DNA of 64,000 nt from Actinoplanes sp. DH11 (GTDB lineage: Bacteria; Actinomycetota; Actinomycetes; Mycobacteriales; Micromonosporaceae): assembly GCF_020873875.1 (NCBI RefSeq), contig NZ_JAHWGU010000003.1, positions 1-64,000 of the forward strand, written 5' to 3'. Shown piece after piece: positions 26,469 to 34,799 of this stretch; position 1 is the first letter of the stretch; each line of letters begins with the position of its first letter. A model generated the notes under the pieces. The model was not told the origin of the DNA, did not search any database, and saw only the letters and a list, made by a program, of their open reading frames with translations. Both the position numbers and the translations under genes were made by a program.

Positions 26469-27692
26469 TCAGGCAGCGGTCGTTGGTTTGCGGCGAATGG
26501 CGAGCACGGCGACGTCGTCGGTGGGGCGCTCGGTGCCGGCCCGGTCCATCACTGCCGCACACACCGCTTCGGGTTCACCGGCGTAGACGGTGTCGAGCAG
26601 TGTCTTGATGCCCACGTCGATGGTTTCGCCGCGCCGCTCGACCATGCCGTCGGTGTAGCACACCAGGACCGACCCGGCCGGGAATGCGATGGTGGTGCTG
26701 TGCCGGTGACGGGAGGTTCGGCCGACGCCCAGCGGCGGGTCGACCGGCATGTCGACCAGCACGACGTCCTCGCCAGGTGTGGCCAGCACCGGCCGCAGGT
26801 GCCCGGCGGTCGACAGCATCGCGGTGGACCGGTCCGGGGAGATCATCACGTACAGGGCCGTGGTGAGAGCGCCGGCCTCGAAGTGCTGGACTTTACGGTC
26901 GAGCAGGGTCAGCGCCTGAGCCGGCTCATCGGTGATCAGGCTGTAGGCGCGCAGGGAGCTGCGGATACGACCCATCACCACGGCCGAGGCCAGCCCATGC
27001 CCGGAGACGTCGCCGATGACCAGGCCGAGCCAGCCGGACGGCAGGGTGAACACGTCATACCAGTCGCCGCCGACGCCGAAGTGGTGACCGGGCACATATC
27101 GGGCGGCCATCTGCAGGCCGGCGACATCGCCCAGCTGGGTCGGCAGCAAACTGCGTTGCAGGGCCAAGGCGGCGGCGTGCTCAAGTTTCTGGGAGCGGAT
27201 CTGGCCGGCCACACTGGCGCGGTCGGCAGCCAGCTGCAGCAGCGTGATGTCGTCGGCGGTGAACGCCCCTGGCCTGCGCGCGCCGACGTGCAGCACACCG
27301 ATGACATCGCCGGCTGCGAAGATCGGCACACCGAGCAGACAACGAAGTCCCGCGTCGATCAGCATCGGGTTGACCACGTCCGCCGGGGTGACGTCGTTGA
27401 GGATGACGGGTCCGCGGGTGTGGGCGACGCGGCCGGCGAACCCGGCGCCGACCGGGATCCGGAACCCTTGCCGCACCTCGTCCTCGAGCCCTGTGGAGGC
27501 GGTCGCGACAAGTTGCTGGGCTTGTCGATCCAGTAGCAGAATGGCCGCGGTGTCGGCGTTCAACACGTCCCGGACCCGATCGAGTAGCTCATCCAGCAGG
27601 TCCGAGACGTCCAGCCGAGACAAGGTCGCGTCAGTGACCGCCTCGAAACGGCGCAGCCGTTCGACGTCGGGCATGGCAACCGGTGAGTCCAC
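26469..27692 (-). CDS. GAF-domain SpoIIE-type PP2C phosphatase (407 aa)
   Basis: Residues about 8-165 are a GAF domain (LNADTAAILLLDRQAQQL, VGAGFAGRVAHTRGPVIL, GVPIFAAGDVIGVLHVG). Residues about 185-400 are the PPM/SpoIIE phosphatase with GVGGDWYDVFTLP, VIGDVSGHGLASAVVMGRIR, CYTDGMVERRG and PTDDVAVLAIRR, so all metal-binding Asp residues are present. It should dephosphorylate a STAS antagonist in answer to a GAF-sensed signal. The MEDS-ATPase lies 228 bases downstream on the same strand. Confidence 0.9.
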   Translation of the reverse strand: MDSPVAMPDVERLRRFEAVTDATLSRLDVSDLLDELLDRVRDVLNADTAAILLLDRQAQQLVATASTGLEDEVRQGFRIPVGAGFAGRVAHTRGPVILNDVTPADVVNPMLIDAGLRCLLGVPIFAAGDVIGVLHVGARRPGAFTADDITLLQLAADRASVAGQIRSQKLEHAAALALQRSLLPTQLGDVAGLQMAARYVPGHHFGVGGDWYDVFTLPSGWLGLVIGDVSGHGLASAVVMGRIRSSLRAYSLITDEPAQALTLLDRKVQHFEAGALTTALYVMISPDRSTAMLSTAGHLRPVLATPGEDVVLVDMPVDPPLGVGRTSRHRHSTTIAFPAGSVLVCYTDGMVERRGETIDVGIKTLLDTVYAGEPEAVCAAVMDRAGTERPTDDVAVLAIRRKPTTAA

Positions 27693-28114
27693 GAGTTCAG
27701 CCTAGTGCGGTATGCCGCTATCACTGGCAGCTGGCACGCCGCAACGGCAGGTCAAGTGATACCGATGAGCAGCTCGGACCGGCCCAGCAAGCCATGGCGT
27801 ATGCGGGGACGAGGTGCCCGGTATGGCATGTCGAGGCTCGCTGCGGCGGTGGTTGTGTCATCGTGTCCAGCAGTCGGAGCGGGCACACCGATGGCTGCCC
27901 GTCCACGAGCTCAGATGCAGGGCACGACCGCGCCGGCACCATGATCGAGCCGCCCAGCAGATGAGCCGCTTCTGCAGTGATGACGCGGTCATACCGCCTG
28001 GCTGACTGACCGGTGCTGGCCCGCACGCCTGCGTTAGCCTGAACGTGACAGCGCCGCCCGCGTCCCCCGGGCACGACACCGCCGCCGATCCAGGCGCGTT
28101 CACCGGGGGAAACG
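27693..28114. other. Divergent intergenic region
   Basis: About 420 bases between the GAF-PP2C gene (minus) and a PAS-GAF kinase (plus). Both promoters should be here. Short open frames exist on each strand but none has both a start site and coding-like composition. Confidence 0.4.
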
Positions 28115-29728
28115 ATGCCAGCAGGATCTGAACGTACCGGCTACAGCGACATAGCGCCGCCCCCGTCTCCGGCAGTGCTCGCCGCCGCGTTGGAGGCCTA
28201 CCTCGCCTTCGACACCACAGGCCGTGTGGTGGCCTGGAACCCCGCCGCCCACACCACGTTCGGCTACACCCCGGCACAGGCATACGGCCGATCAGTCGAC
28301 GAACTGATCGTGCGACCGGAGGAGCGCGAGGCAGGCCGAGCCGAACTGGCGACACTGGCCAGCGGCCTGCCCGGCCAGACCCTCGACCGGCGAATGCAAT
28401 GGACCGCCCGGCACGCCGACGGCCACGACGTCCCGATCGAGATGACCCTGACCGCCACCGACGAACCCACCGGCCGGGTGTTTCACATCTTCGCCCACGA
28501 CATCACCACCACCCAGCGCGCCAGCCGCTTCACCGCCACCGAAGCCGCCGTCGCCCGCGGCCTCGCCGAAGCCGACTCCAGCACCGCCGCCGCCAACCGC
28601 GTTGTCGAAGCCCTCGGCGTGAAGATGGGCTGGCCGGTCACCGAACTGTGGGTCGTCGACGACGACCGGCAACTCCTCACGTGCGCCGCCCGCCACGTCC
28701 AACCCGGCCGGCGGCTACGCGACTTCGCCGTCGACACCCTCGAACCCGGCATCGCGCTGCCTGGCCGCGTGTGCGCCGACCAGGCAGCCCACTGGATCCC
28801 CGACCTGAGCGCCGACACCGGATCACTGCGCAGCCGCGCTGCCGCCCGGATCGGATTGCGCGTGGCCGTCGGTGTGCCACTGCGCACCGGCGCACACGTG
28901 CTGGGCGCTCTGTGCGTCTACGGCGACCGGGTCGAAGACCCCGAAGACACCCTGCTCGGCCTGCTCAGCGGCCTCGCCGCCCAGATCGGGCAGTACGTGG
29001 AACGACGCCGCGCCGAAGAACTCGCCATCGAATTGGCCCGTACCAAAGACGAGTTCCTGGCCATGGTCACCCACGAACTACGCAATCCGCTCGCCGCGAT
29101 CACCGGTACCGCTACTCTGCTCGCCGACGAACTCGATGACCTGTCCTGCGACGAGCAACGGCATTACCTGCAGGTCATCACCCGCAACGCCGAACGGCTC
29201 TCGGTCATGGCAGAAGACCTCCTCGACCTGGCTCGCCTGGAATCAGGGCATCTGGCCATCAGCCCTACGAGCACCGACCTGTGCGTCATCATCCGCCAGG
29301 CATTGGACGCCGCCACGATGCCCGGCGACAAGAACCTCACCATCGCCGTGCGGCTACCCGAGCGCCTGGAGCTGCACGCCGATCCTCACCGGCTGCGCCA
29401 GGTCGCCGACAACTTGCTGTCGAACGCCATCAAATACACGCCCACCGGCGGTACCGTCACCATCACCGCCACCACCGATGACACCGATCAGGCAATCACC
29501 TGGACCGTCGCTGACACGGGCATCGGTATCCCCGTCGCCGAACGTCCCCGCCTGTTCCGCCGCTTCTACCGCGCCTCCACCGCCCTCGACCGGCGTATTC
29601 CCGGAACCGGGCTCGGCCTGGTCATCGCACGAACCATCATCGAACGCCACCACGGCGCCATTACCCTGGCCGAGAACACCGGGCCCGGCACCACTTTCGC
29701 CATTGAACTCCCCACCAAACCGCAATAG
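28115..29728 (+). CDS. PAS-GAF histidine kinase (537 aa)
   Basis: ATG 28115 behind a GGGGGAAAC site. PAS domain at about 20-140 (EAYLAFDTTGRVVAWNPAAH), GAF at about 150-300 (EPGIALPGRVCADQAAHWIP, GLRVAVGVPLRTGAHVLGAL), HisKA with DEFLAMVTHELRNPLAAI (phospho-His at 320), HATPase (NLLSNAIKYTPTG, ADTGIGIP, GTGLGLVIARTI). Cytosolic, no membrane helix. The domain order is that of the C-terminal part of the 839-residue kinase at 20.8 kb, so the two may be related by duplication. No response regulator overlaps it. Confidence 0.9.
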   Translation: MPAGSERTGYSDIAPPPSPAVLAAALEAYLAFDTTGRVVAWNPAAHTTFGYTPAQAYGRSVDELIVRPEEREAGRAELATLASGLPGQTLDRRMQWTARHADGHDVPIEMTLTATDEPTGRVFHIFAHDITTTQRASRFTATEAAVARGLAEADSSTAAANRVVEALGVKMGWPVTELWVVDDDRQLLTCAARHVQPGRRLRDFAVDTLEPGIALPGRVCADQAAHWIPDLSADTGSLRSRAAARIGLRVAVGVPLRTGAHVLGALCVYGDRVEDPEDTLLGLLSGLAAQIGQYVERRRAEELAIELARTKDEFLAMVTHELRNPLAAITGTATLLADELDDLSCDEQRHYLQVITRNAERLSVMAEDLLDLARLESGHLAISPTSTDLCVIIRQALDAATMPGDKNLTIAVRLPERLELHADPHRLRQVADNLLSNAIKYTPTGGTVTITATTDDTDQAITWTVADTGIGIPVAERPRLFRRFYRASTALDRRIPGTGLGLVIARTIIERHHGAITLAENTGPGTTFAIELPTKPQ

Positions 29729-30007
29729 GCGGTACAGCTTTGGTGCGGCGAGACCCAGCAGTGCCACGAAGCAGAACGACACCAGACAGATCGCCGAGGG
29801 CCGACCACGATCCCGTCCCGTTGTCGTCGGAGGAGACGTATACCGGCCCTTGAACCTCTGTCGTTCTCCTACCGAACGGCAAAAACTGTCGTCGCAGTAA
29901 ACGATGATCCACGACCGCCAGCTGACGTGCGGCGACGGTACGGCGCGCCAGCTCACGAGCAAGAGCCTGGCACAATCAACCGTCGGCGTAATTCCGGCTG
30001 TGGAGGA

Positions 30008-30222
30008 ATGCAAGACACGATCAGTGTGCAGGAGTTCGCCGGCCGGCTCAGCACGCTGGACCCGCCATCGTGACCAGCGACGACATCGAGGACTTGGCCG
30101 ATGCCGTGCCCGGCATGTTCGCGCAAAACCGGGCAGGCAGGTGCCGGGCGACCCGGAAGAAAATGGCGCTCTGCCAGCGGAACGTCACCGCGCCGGGGTT
30201 TGCCCGTTGCTGTGAGCGGTGA
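30008..30222 (+). pseudogene. Small gene with probable frameshift at a C-run
   Basis: The gap 29729-30394 holds this and a hairpin. From ATG 30008 the frame reads MQDTISVQEFAGRLSTLDPP then stops at 30071. The -1 frame continues smoothly from the same place as AIVTSDDIEDLADAVPGMFA and runs to a TGA at 30220-30222, ending in a Cys/Arg-rich tail. One extra C in GACCC at 30059-30063 would join them into about 72 residues. GGAGG lies only one base before the ATG, so the true start is uncertain (GTG 30022 or later is possible). Product not recognised. Confidence 0.35.
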
Positions 30223-30282
30223 TAGTTCTCGAACAACCGCCTGGGTTCGTGCGGCAGTGATCCCCGTGCCCAGACGGGACAT

Positions 30283-30315
30283 GGCGGCCCCTTGCCCCTG
30301 GCGGGAGGGGCCGCC
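30283..30315. terminator. Hairpin terminator between convergent genes
   Basis: GGCGGCCCC (30283-30291) pairs perfectly with GGGGCCGCC (30307-30315) across a 15-base loop. No T-run follows on either strand, as is common in actinobacteria. Its place between a plus-strand small gene and the minus-strand receiver gene suits a two-way terminator. Confidence 0.5.
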
Positions 30316-30394
30316 GTCATATCACGTGGGTGCTGGGCGCGACGTCGCGGCTGTATCGAATGTTCCTTACCCGATCGCATCAGATCGACGTGTG

Positions 30395-30778
30395 TCAGGC
30401 ATGCGATTTCTTGCTGGCGAGGACCTCACGAAGCTCGGTGAGAAGCCGGCGTGGCGAGACGGGCTTGGTGAGGTACCGGTCGGCACCAGCCTGCATTCCC
30501 GCTTCGACGTCGTGCTGCAGGACATCGGCGGTGAACATCAGAACCCCGGTTCGTGGGCCGCTGGTGCGGCGCACCAGCCGGCACAGGTCGATGCCGTTCA
30601 TCGCGGGCATGCGAACGTCAGCGATCACCGCAGCGGGGTGCTTGATCGCGAGCATTTGTGCGGCCGCCTGCCCGTCGCCTACGCTCACCGCCTCGTAGCC
30701 GGCCGAACTCACCACGAAGTGCAGTAGTTCACGAATGTCGGGGTCATCTTCAGCGATCAAGACCACAGGGTGGTTCAT
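30395..30778 (-). CDS. Single-domain response regulator (127 aa)
   Basis: A receiver domain only: VVLIAEDDPDIRELL (acidic cluster at about 10-12), VIADVRMPAMNG (phospho-Asp near 54), MFTADVL (Thr switch near 83) and DRYLTKPVSPRRLL (Lys near 105). No output domain. It could relay phosphate for the orphan kinases at 20.8 and 28.1 kb, or act by protein binding. It sits 88 bases downstream of a STAS gene on the same strand, so the two may be one operon. Confidence 0.9.
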   Translation of the reverse strand: MNHPVVLIAEDDPDIRELLHFVVSSAGYEAVSVGDGQAAAQMLAIKHPAAVIADVRMPAMNGIDLCRLVRRTSGPRTGVLMFTADVLQHDVEAGMQAGADRYLTKPVSPRRLLTELREVLASKKSHA

Positions 30779-30866
30779 GCGGGTTCCCTCCGTCGGCCTG
30801 TCTCCAGCTGTATCGGCGGGTATCCGTCGCGCCGAGGTGCGAAAACGGTGCGGGTGCGGAGCAAGA

Positions 30867-31184
30867 TCAGATGGTGTCGTACAGCTCTCGGATTCCGCAG
30901 TGCCGCAGGAGCCGAGCGACCGACGGTCCAGCGGCGATGACCACGAACCGGTCCGTCAGCTGATGCTTCGCGATGAGCAGGACGGTGATGCCGGCGCAGG
31001 AGAAGAAGGTGACCGCGTCGAGGTCCGCCTCCAGGCGAAGACCGGGATGGTCAGCGGCCGCCATCATGAGCTCTTGCTGCAATGCCGGGGCGGTGTGGTA
31101 GTCGATGTCGCCTGCGACCAGGACTCGAATCCTGTCGGGCATGGCCCGCCGGGACAATATGAGGTGCCCTTCTTCGCTGAGCAT
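30867..31184 (-). CDS. STAS-domain protein lacking the usual phospho-Ser (105 aa)
   Basis: ATG 31184 with CAGGAGAG seven bases upstream. STAS fold: IRVLVAGDIDYHTAPALQQE, LRLEADLDAVTFFSCAGITV, then VVIAAGPSVARLLRHCGI. At the place of the canonical D-S-S/T-G the sequence reads S-C-A-G, so the phosphorylated Ser is an Ala. It may therefore be a constitutive antagonist not switched off by a kinase, or a structural STAS partner. Probably co-transcribed with the receiver gene downstream. Confidence 0.85.
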   Translation of the reverse strand: MLSEEGHLILSRRAMPDRIRVLVAGDIDYHTAPALQQELMMAAADHPGLRLEADLDAVTFFSCAGITVLLIAKHQLTDRFVVIAAGPSVARLLRHCGIRELYDTI

Positions 31185-31376
31185 CAGCCTCTCCTGCAGC
31201 TCAGGTTAGCCCTCGGTGCGGCATCGCGGTCGCGTGCTGCCGGCGGATGACTCCGTCAGTTTTAGGACAGCGCACTGGCGTATCTCCTGTTGCTGTTCGC
31301 GGGGCAGTGCGGCGATCCGCACCCGGTCGCAGCTCGCGAAAGCGAAGGCGATCGGCCCAGATCGTGGAGCAGCGTG

Positions 31377-31565
31377 ATGAGGGTCAACGGTCCGACAGAA
31401 CGTGTGCTTCTCACAAGCCGGGCCGAGGCCAGCATCGTGGTCTATGATCCAACCCGCTGGCCGGATGTCTATCCGCGCGCTGACGACAACGGCCGGCGCG
31501 GCCAGCGAGCCGACGCGACGGCGAGCAGCGCACCGGACCGCGTGGCGCCGGCACTGCTCCGCTAA
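31377..31565 (+). CDS. Possible small ORF (62 aa)
   Basis: In the 627-base gap 31185-31811, ATG 31377 has GGAG seven bases upstream and opens MRVNGPTERVLLTSRAEASI to a TAA at 31563-31565. The first half is protein-like (strand pattern IVVYDPTRWPDVYP); the second is Arg/Ala-rich. Not recognised. The rest of the gap shows no gene. Confidence 0.3.
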   Translation: MRVNGPTERVLLTSRAEASIVVYDPTRWPDVYPRADDNGRRGQRADATASSAPDRVAPALLR

Positions 31566-31811
31566 GACACACCGTAGTTGCGACCAGGCGCGCTACGAGA
31601 GCCATCAGGTCACCTTCACGCGGCCCAGCCTTCGCTCGCATGGGTAGCGTGGGCCGCTCAGAGATTCCGTATAGATCGCCAGACCGGACGCGACAGCCAG
31701 CATGTACAGCGGATCTGTAAACCTGCGGTTACCGCTTGGCAAGCCGGTCGTGGCGGTGCGGCACAGATGAGGCACCATGTGGGTACCACTGACGATAGGC
31801 GGAGGTAACCG

Positions 31812-32144
31812 GTGGAACATCCGCCGATCTGGCGTCACCAGCTGACTAAGGATGCTGGGGTATGCACCATCGCGCTTGCCGGCGAACTGGACCTGGCATG
31901 TTCGGCCACCTTGCAGGGCTTGTTGATCGAGCAGGCCCAGGCCGCCGGTGTCGCGGACCTGCGAGTAGACCTCGCCGAAGTGGGATTCCTGGACTCCACC
32001 GTGCTGGGCGTGCTGATCAGTGCGATGCACTACGCGACAGAACAGGGCCGCGGCTTCAGCGTCGTCGCGCCGAGCCCGGCAGGTCAGCGTATCCTGGCGA
32101 TCACAGGTCTGGACACTGTGCTTGCCGGAACCGACGAGCGCTGA
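31812..32144 (+). CDS. STAS-domain anti-sigma factor antagonist (110 aa)
   Basis: GTG 31812 is six bases after GGAGGT. The STAS domain fills the protein: VCTIALAGELDLACSATLQ, DLRVDLAEVGFLDSTVLGVL with the phospho-Ser candidate in D-S-T near residue 60, and AGQRILAITGLD. An RsbV-like antagonist. Just downstream, on the opposite strand and sharing its end, lies the remnant of an RsbW-like anti-sigma gene. Confidence 0.88.
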   Translation: MEHPPIWRHQLTKDAGVCTIALAGELDLACSATLQGLLIEQAQAAGVADLRVDLAEVGFLDSTVLGVLISAMHYATEQGRGFSVVAPSPAGQRILAITGLDTVLAGTDER

Positions 32145-32264
32145 TCAGTGCGGGGCGACAGCGAAAGCCGCCCACACCCGCTCTCCTGTGCCGGTCGGAT
32201 GCCAACCGATGTCCTCGGCGAAATGTTCGGCCAGGACCAGGCCCGGGCTCCCAGCCTGCCGTCC
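32145..32264 (-). pseudogene. RsbW-like anti-sigma ATPase, C-terminal remnant
   Basis: Forty codons ending at the TGA 32145-32147 read LVLAEHFAEDIGWHPTGTGE and then RVWAAFAVAPH. This is the usual C-terminus of actinobacterial HATPase_c_2 anti-sigma factors (L-x-x-x-x-A-D-x-W-G-x-x-P-T-x-x-G-K-x-V-W). The N-box and G-boxes upstream are gone: the frame stops at 32265 and the next bases belong to a transposase fragment. The gene appears to have been cut by an insertion. Confidence 0.5.
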
Positions 32265-32358
32265 TCATGGTCCATTTGCGCGGTCGATCACGACCCGCTC
32301 CCGCAGGCAGCGATGGCTCAAGAACCGCCCACCGCAGGTCGGTCAGGTCGTGTCGCCT
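32262..32358 (-). mobile_element. IS5-type transposase, N-terminal remnant
   Basis: The minus strand reads RRHDLTDLRWAVLEPSLPAG and then GRDRPRKWTMR. This follows the N-terminus of IS5-type transposases (DLTDxxWAxLEPLLP, then G-R-P-x-K-W-x-x-R). The rest of the transposase is missing. The fragment meets the anti-sigma remnant at about 32264, which looks like an insertion or deletion junction. Confidence 0.55.
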
Positions 32359-32370
32359 CGCTCGGCACGG

Positions 32371-32421
32371 GGTCTCCGGTATGAAGTTCTGGCTTGGTCG
32401 CTGAACTAGATACCGGAGACC
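32371..32421. repeat. 19-bp inverted repeat, 13-base spacer
   Basis: GGTCTCCGGTATGAAGTTC (32371-32389) pairs with GAACTAGATACCGGAGACC (32403-32421) with 17 of 19 matches; the outer 12 bases are perfect. It lies just outside the IS5-type fragment and 60 bases past the P450 stop. It may be the remains of element ends or a strong terminator for the TcA operon. Confidence 0.65.
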
Positions 32422-32481
32422 TCTTCAGTTATCGATCACCGCCACGCCGCAACATTGACGACGCTACGAAACACGTCCTAG

Positions 32482-33819
32482 CTAGAGCGCCACCCGCTTT
32501 CCACGGGGACCGCGGTACACGACGCGGACACCGCCGGCCGGGCCGACGGTGACGGTGTAGCGCCTGGGGCGGACCGGCGGCCGGTCGACCAGGTCGAAGC
32601 GGTGCCCCGCCAACAGCGTACCCATAGTGATCTTTGTTTCGTGAACCGCGAAATCGGATCCAGGGCAGCGGCGCACTCCACCCCCGAACGGCAGGTACTC
32701 GGCCGCGGAGAACCGGCGTTCGAGGAACCGTTCGGGCCGGAACAGCTCCGGGCGCGGGTACGTGCGGGGGTCGGCGTGCGCGAGGACGGTCGCGGCCACG
32801 GCCACCGTCCCGGCGGGCAGGTGATGGCCGAGCACGTCCAGCGGCTGTGCCAGTTTGCGCTCCACGCTCGGGCCGATCGGGTGGATGCGCAAGGTCTCGT
32901 CGATGACCGCGGAAAGGAACGGCAACCGGACGAGTGCTTCCGGGTCCGGCTCGCGGCCCAGGGGTTCGAGTTCGGCCAGGACCCGGGCGTGCACGTCCGG
33001 GTCGGCGTGGATCCAGTACATCGTCCACGCCAGCAGGTGCGACGCCGCCTCCTGGCCCGCGGACAGGAACGTGACGAGTTCGTCGCGTACGTCCCGGTCG
33101 CTCAGGCCGACGCCGTCGTCGTCCCGGGCGAAGAGCAGTGCGCTCACGACGTCGTCGCCCGGCCCGCCGGCCGAGCGCCGGGCGCGGATCTCGGCGTGAA
33201 CGAGCGCGTCGAAGGCGGCCAGGTGTCGCTGGATACGCCGCCAAGGGGTCAGGCCGAACAGGTCGCGCCGCAGCAGCGGGACGAATGCGACCAGTGGCGT
33301 CACCGCGCCGACGACGTCGCGCACGGCGTCGGCGAGCAGCGCCGCGCGTCGCTGGTCCTGGGCGCCGAACAGCACGCGCACCACGTTGCGCCGGGACAGT
33401 TCCTTGGCGAACGGCACCATGGTGATCCGCTCGCCGGGTCGCAGCTGCGCCGCCCGCTGTGCCGTGTTGCGCTGGATCGTGGCCGTGTGGGCCCGCATCC
33501 GGGTGCCGTGGAAGGCGGGCATGATGAGCTGACGCTCGCGCAGGTGGCGCCGGCCGGAGAGCAGGGCGATCGAGCCTGGTCCCAGGTACCACTGCATCGG
33601 TACGGCCGCGCTGGGCCCGAAGCCGGCCGGGTCGGCTCCGAAGATGGTCCTGATGCCCTCGGGCTGCCCGGTCACGAACCATCGGCCGAACAGCGTCGGG
33701 ACGGTGAACGGGTCGCCGTAACGGCGTTTGCCGTCCAGGAACAGACCGTACGGGTCGCGGGCGAACCGGATCGTCTGCGGCAGAGCGCCCCGTGGGCCGT
33801 TCGGGAGACCGCCGGTCAT
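32482..33819 (-). CDS. Cytochrome P450 (445 aa)
   Basis: ATG 33819 (MTGGLPNGPRG). P450 signatures are complete: I-helix TFLSAGQEAASHLLAW (the usual Thr is Ala), E-x-x-R in VIDETLRIHP, the P-x-R-F element ELFRPERFLE, and the heme loop FGGGVRRCPGSDFA with the axial Cys. The N-terminal region PYGLFLDGKRRYGDPFTVP and the H-x-x-x-R-E-R-Q-L-x-x-P box resemble the CYP110-like group that acts on fatty-acyl or terpenoid substrates. No ferredoxin gene is near. Its start overlaps the upstream membrane-protein gene by four bases, so it is the last gene of the TcA operon. Confidence 0.92.
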   Translation of the reverse strand: MTGGLPNGPRGALPQTIRFARDPYGLFLDGKRRYGDPFTVPTLFGRWFVTGQPEGIRTIFGADPAGFGPSAAVPMQWYLGPGSIALLSGRRHLRERQLIMPAFHGTRMRAHTATIQRNTAQRAAQLRPGERITMVPFAKELSRRNVVRVLFGAQDQRRAALLADAVRDVVGAVTPLVAFVPLLRRDLFGLTPWRRIQRHLAAFDALVHAEIRARRSAGGPGDDVVSALLFARDDDGVGLSDRDVRDELVTFLSAGQEAASHLLAWTMYWIHADPDVHARVLAELEPLGREPDPEALVRLPFLSAVIDETLRIHPIGPSVERKLAQPLDVLGHHLPAGTVAVAATVLAHADPRTYPRPELFRPERFLERRFSAAEYLPFGGGVRRCPGSDFAVHETKITMGTLLAGHRFDLVDRPPVRPRRYTVTVGPAGGVRVVYRGPRGKRVAL

Positions 33820-34799
33820 GGCACGGCCTGTCCGGCCGGTGCCATCTCGGCGGTGTTCAGCCGGGTGCCGCCACCGATGCCGACGTAGTCCAGCGCGGGG
33901 TTGCCGCTGGCTTCGGCGAGCATGACGTGGTGGCGCAGCAGCGCCCCGACGGCGGGCTGATACCCGAGGTGCAGCATGCGCATCAGTACGCCGTAGGGCA
34001 TGAGTCGCGGCGAGGCCACGAACTCGTTGAGCATCCCGGACACCGGCTGCACGGCGACCATCAACAACCTCAGTACGCGTCGCCGCAACGGAAGCCGGCC
34101 GCCGAGGAACTCGCGTAACGACAACCACCTGTCGCTTCCGGTGACGCGGGGCGGCAGTTCGCGTTCCGCTGCGTGCGACAGCGCGATGAGCGCCGCACAC
34201 GCGAGCGCACCGAGCCAGGGATTGACGGGCGTCGGTGTGGGTGTGAAGAACGAGCGCTGCTGCGGGTCCAGTGCGAACAGGTGCCCGTAGTAGACGTTCG
34301 CCGCCACGTAGAGGCCGGCCACGATAGCGACCATGATCAAGCCCCAGGCGATCATCCGCGTGTGCACCGCGAGCACCAAGTACCAGACGGCCAGCAGCAT
34401 CGCGTAGACACCGGCGAGGTTGGGGCCGGCGAGCACTGTCGCATGCGTGGTGGGGTGGGCACCGAACCAGACCTGGGCGAGGGCGGCCAGGACGAAGAAG
34501 TTCACCGCCGGCATCAGCAGCAGGTGTGCGGCCTTTGCCGGTAGTCGCTGGTGGAAGACCTCGTACAGGAATGCCTGCAGATCGAAGCTGAAGATCGTGA
34601 ACTGCGTGAAGGGCGCGACGACAAGCATGGCCACCGCGCGCGACCATCGGGTCTCGGCGCCGGGCGCGGGCGCCACCAGCGAGCCGAATCGCCGGCAGAG
34701 GAATCGAGCCTCGGCTGACGGGGCGACGAAGATCCGCGCGTCGGGCATCTGATCGGTGCGGACGTAACGCTGAAGGGTATCCGGGACCGCGGTGCTCAT
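33816..34799 (-). CDS. Membrane protein of the TcA operon (327 aa)
   Basis: ATG 34799 (MSTAVPDTLQRYV). Six or seven hydrophobic segments lie between about residues 50 and 215, with conserved-looking polar points inside or near them (HPTTHATVLAGPN, VYYGHLFAL). A more polar C-terminal part has SHAAERELPPRVTGSDRW and LNEFVASPRLMPYGVLMRML. I do not recognise a family. Both ends overlap neighbours by four bases (ATGA), so it is tightly co-translated with the 806-residue protein and the P450. A membrane enzyme supplying or sharing the P450 substrate is possible but unproven. Confidence 0.75.
   Translation of the reverse strand: MSTAVPDTLQRYVRTDQMPDARIFVAPSAEARFLCRRFGSLVAPAPGAETRWSRAVAMLVVAPFTQFTIFSFDLQAFLYEVFHQRLPAKAAHLLLMPAVNFFVLAALAQVWFGAHPTTHATVLAGPNLAGVYAMLLAVWYLVLAVHTRMIAWGLIMVAIVAGLYVAANVYYGHLFALDPQQRSFFTPTPTPVNPWLGALACAALIALSHAAERELPPRVTGSDRWLSLREFLGGRLPLRRRVLRLLMVAVQPVSGMLNEFVASPRLMPYGVLMRMLHLGYQPAVGALLRHHVMLAEASGNPALDYVGIGGGTRLNTAEMAPAGQAVP

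Noticed and set aside
27721..28074. Minus-strand frame of 117 codons as a small conserved protein
   Set aside because: A faint resemblance to the end of a small actinobacterial DUF did not extend to its conserved Cys and Asn positions.
29740..30013. Minus-strand frame with a hydrophobic stretch (SAICLVSFCFVALLGLAAPK) as a small membrane gene
   Set aside because: No start site and it continues unbroken into antisense of the PAS-GAF kinase gene; composition before the helix is not coding-like.
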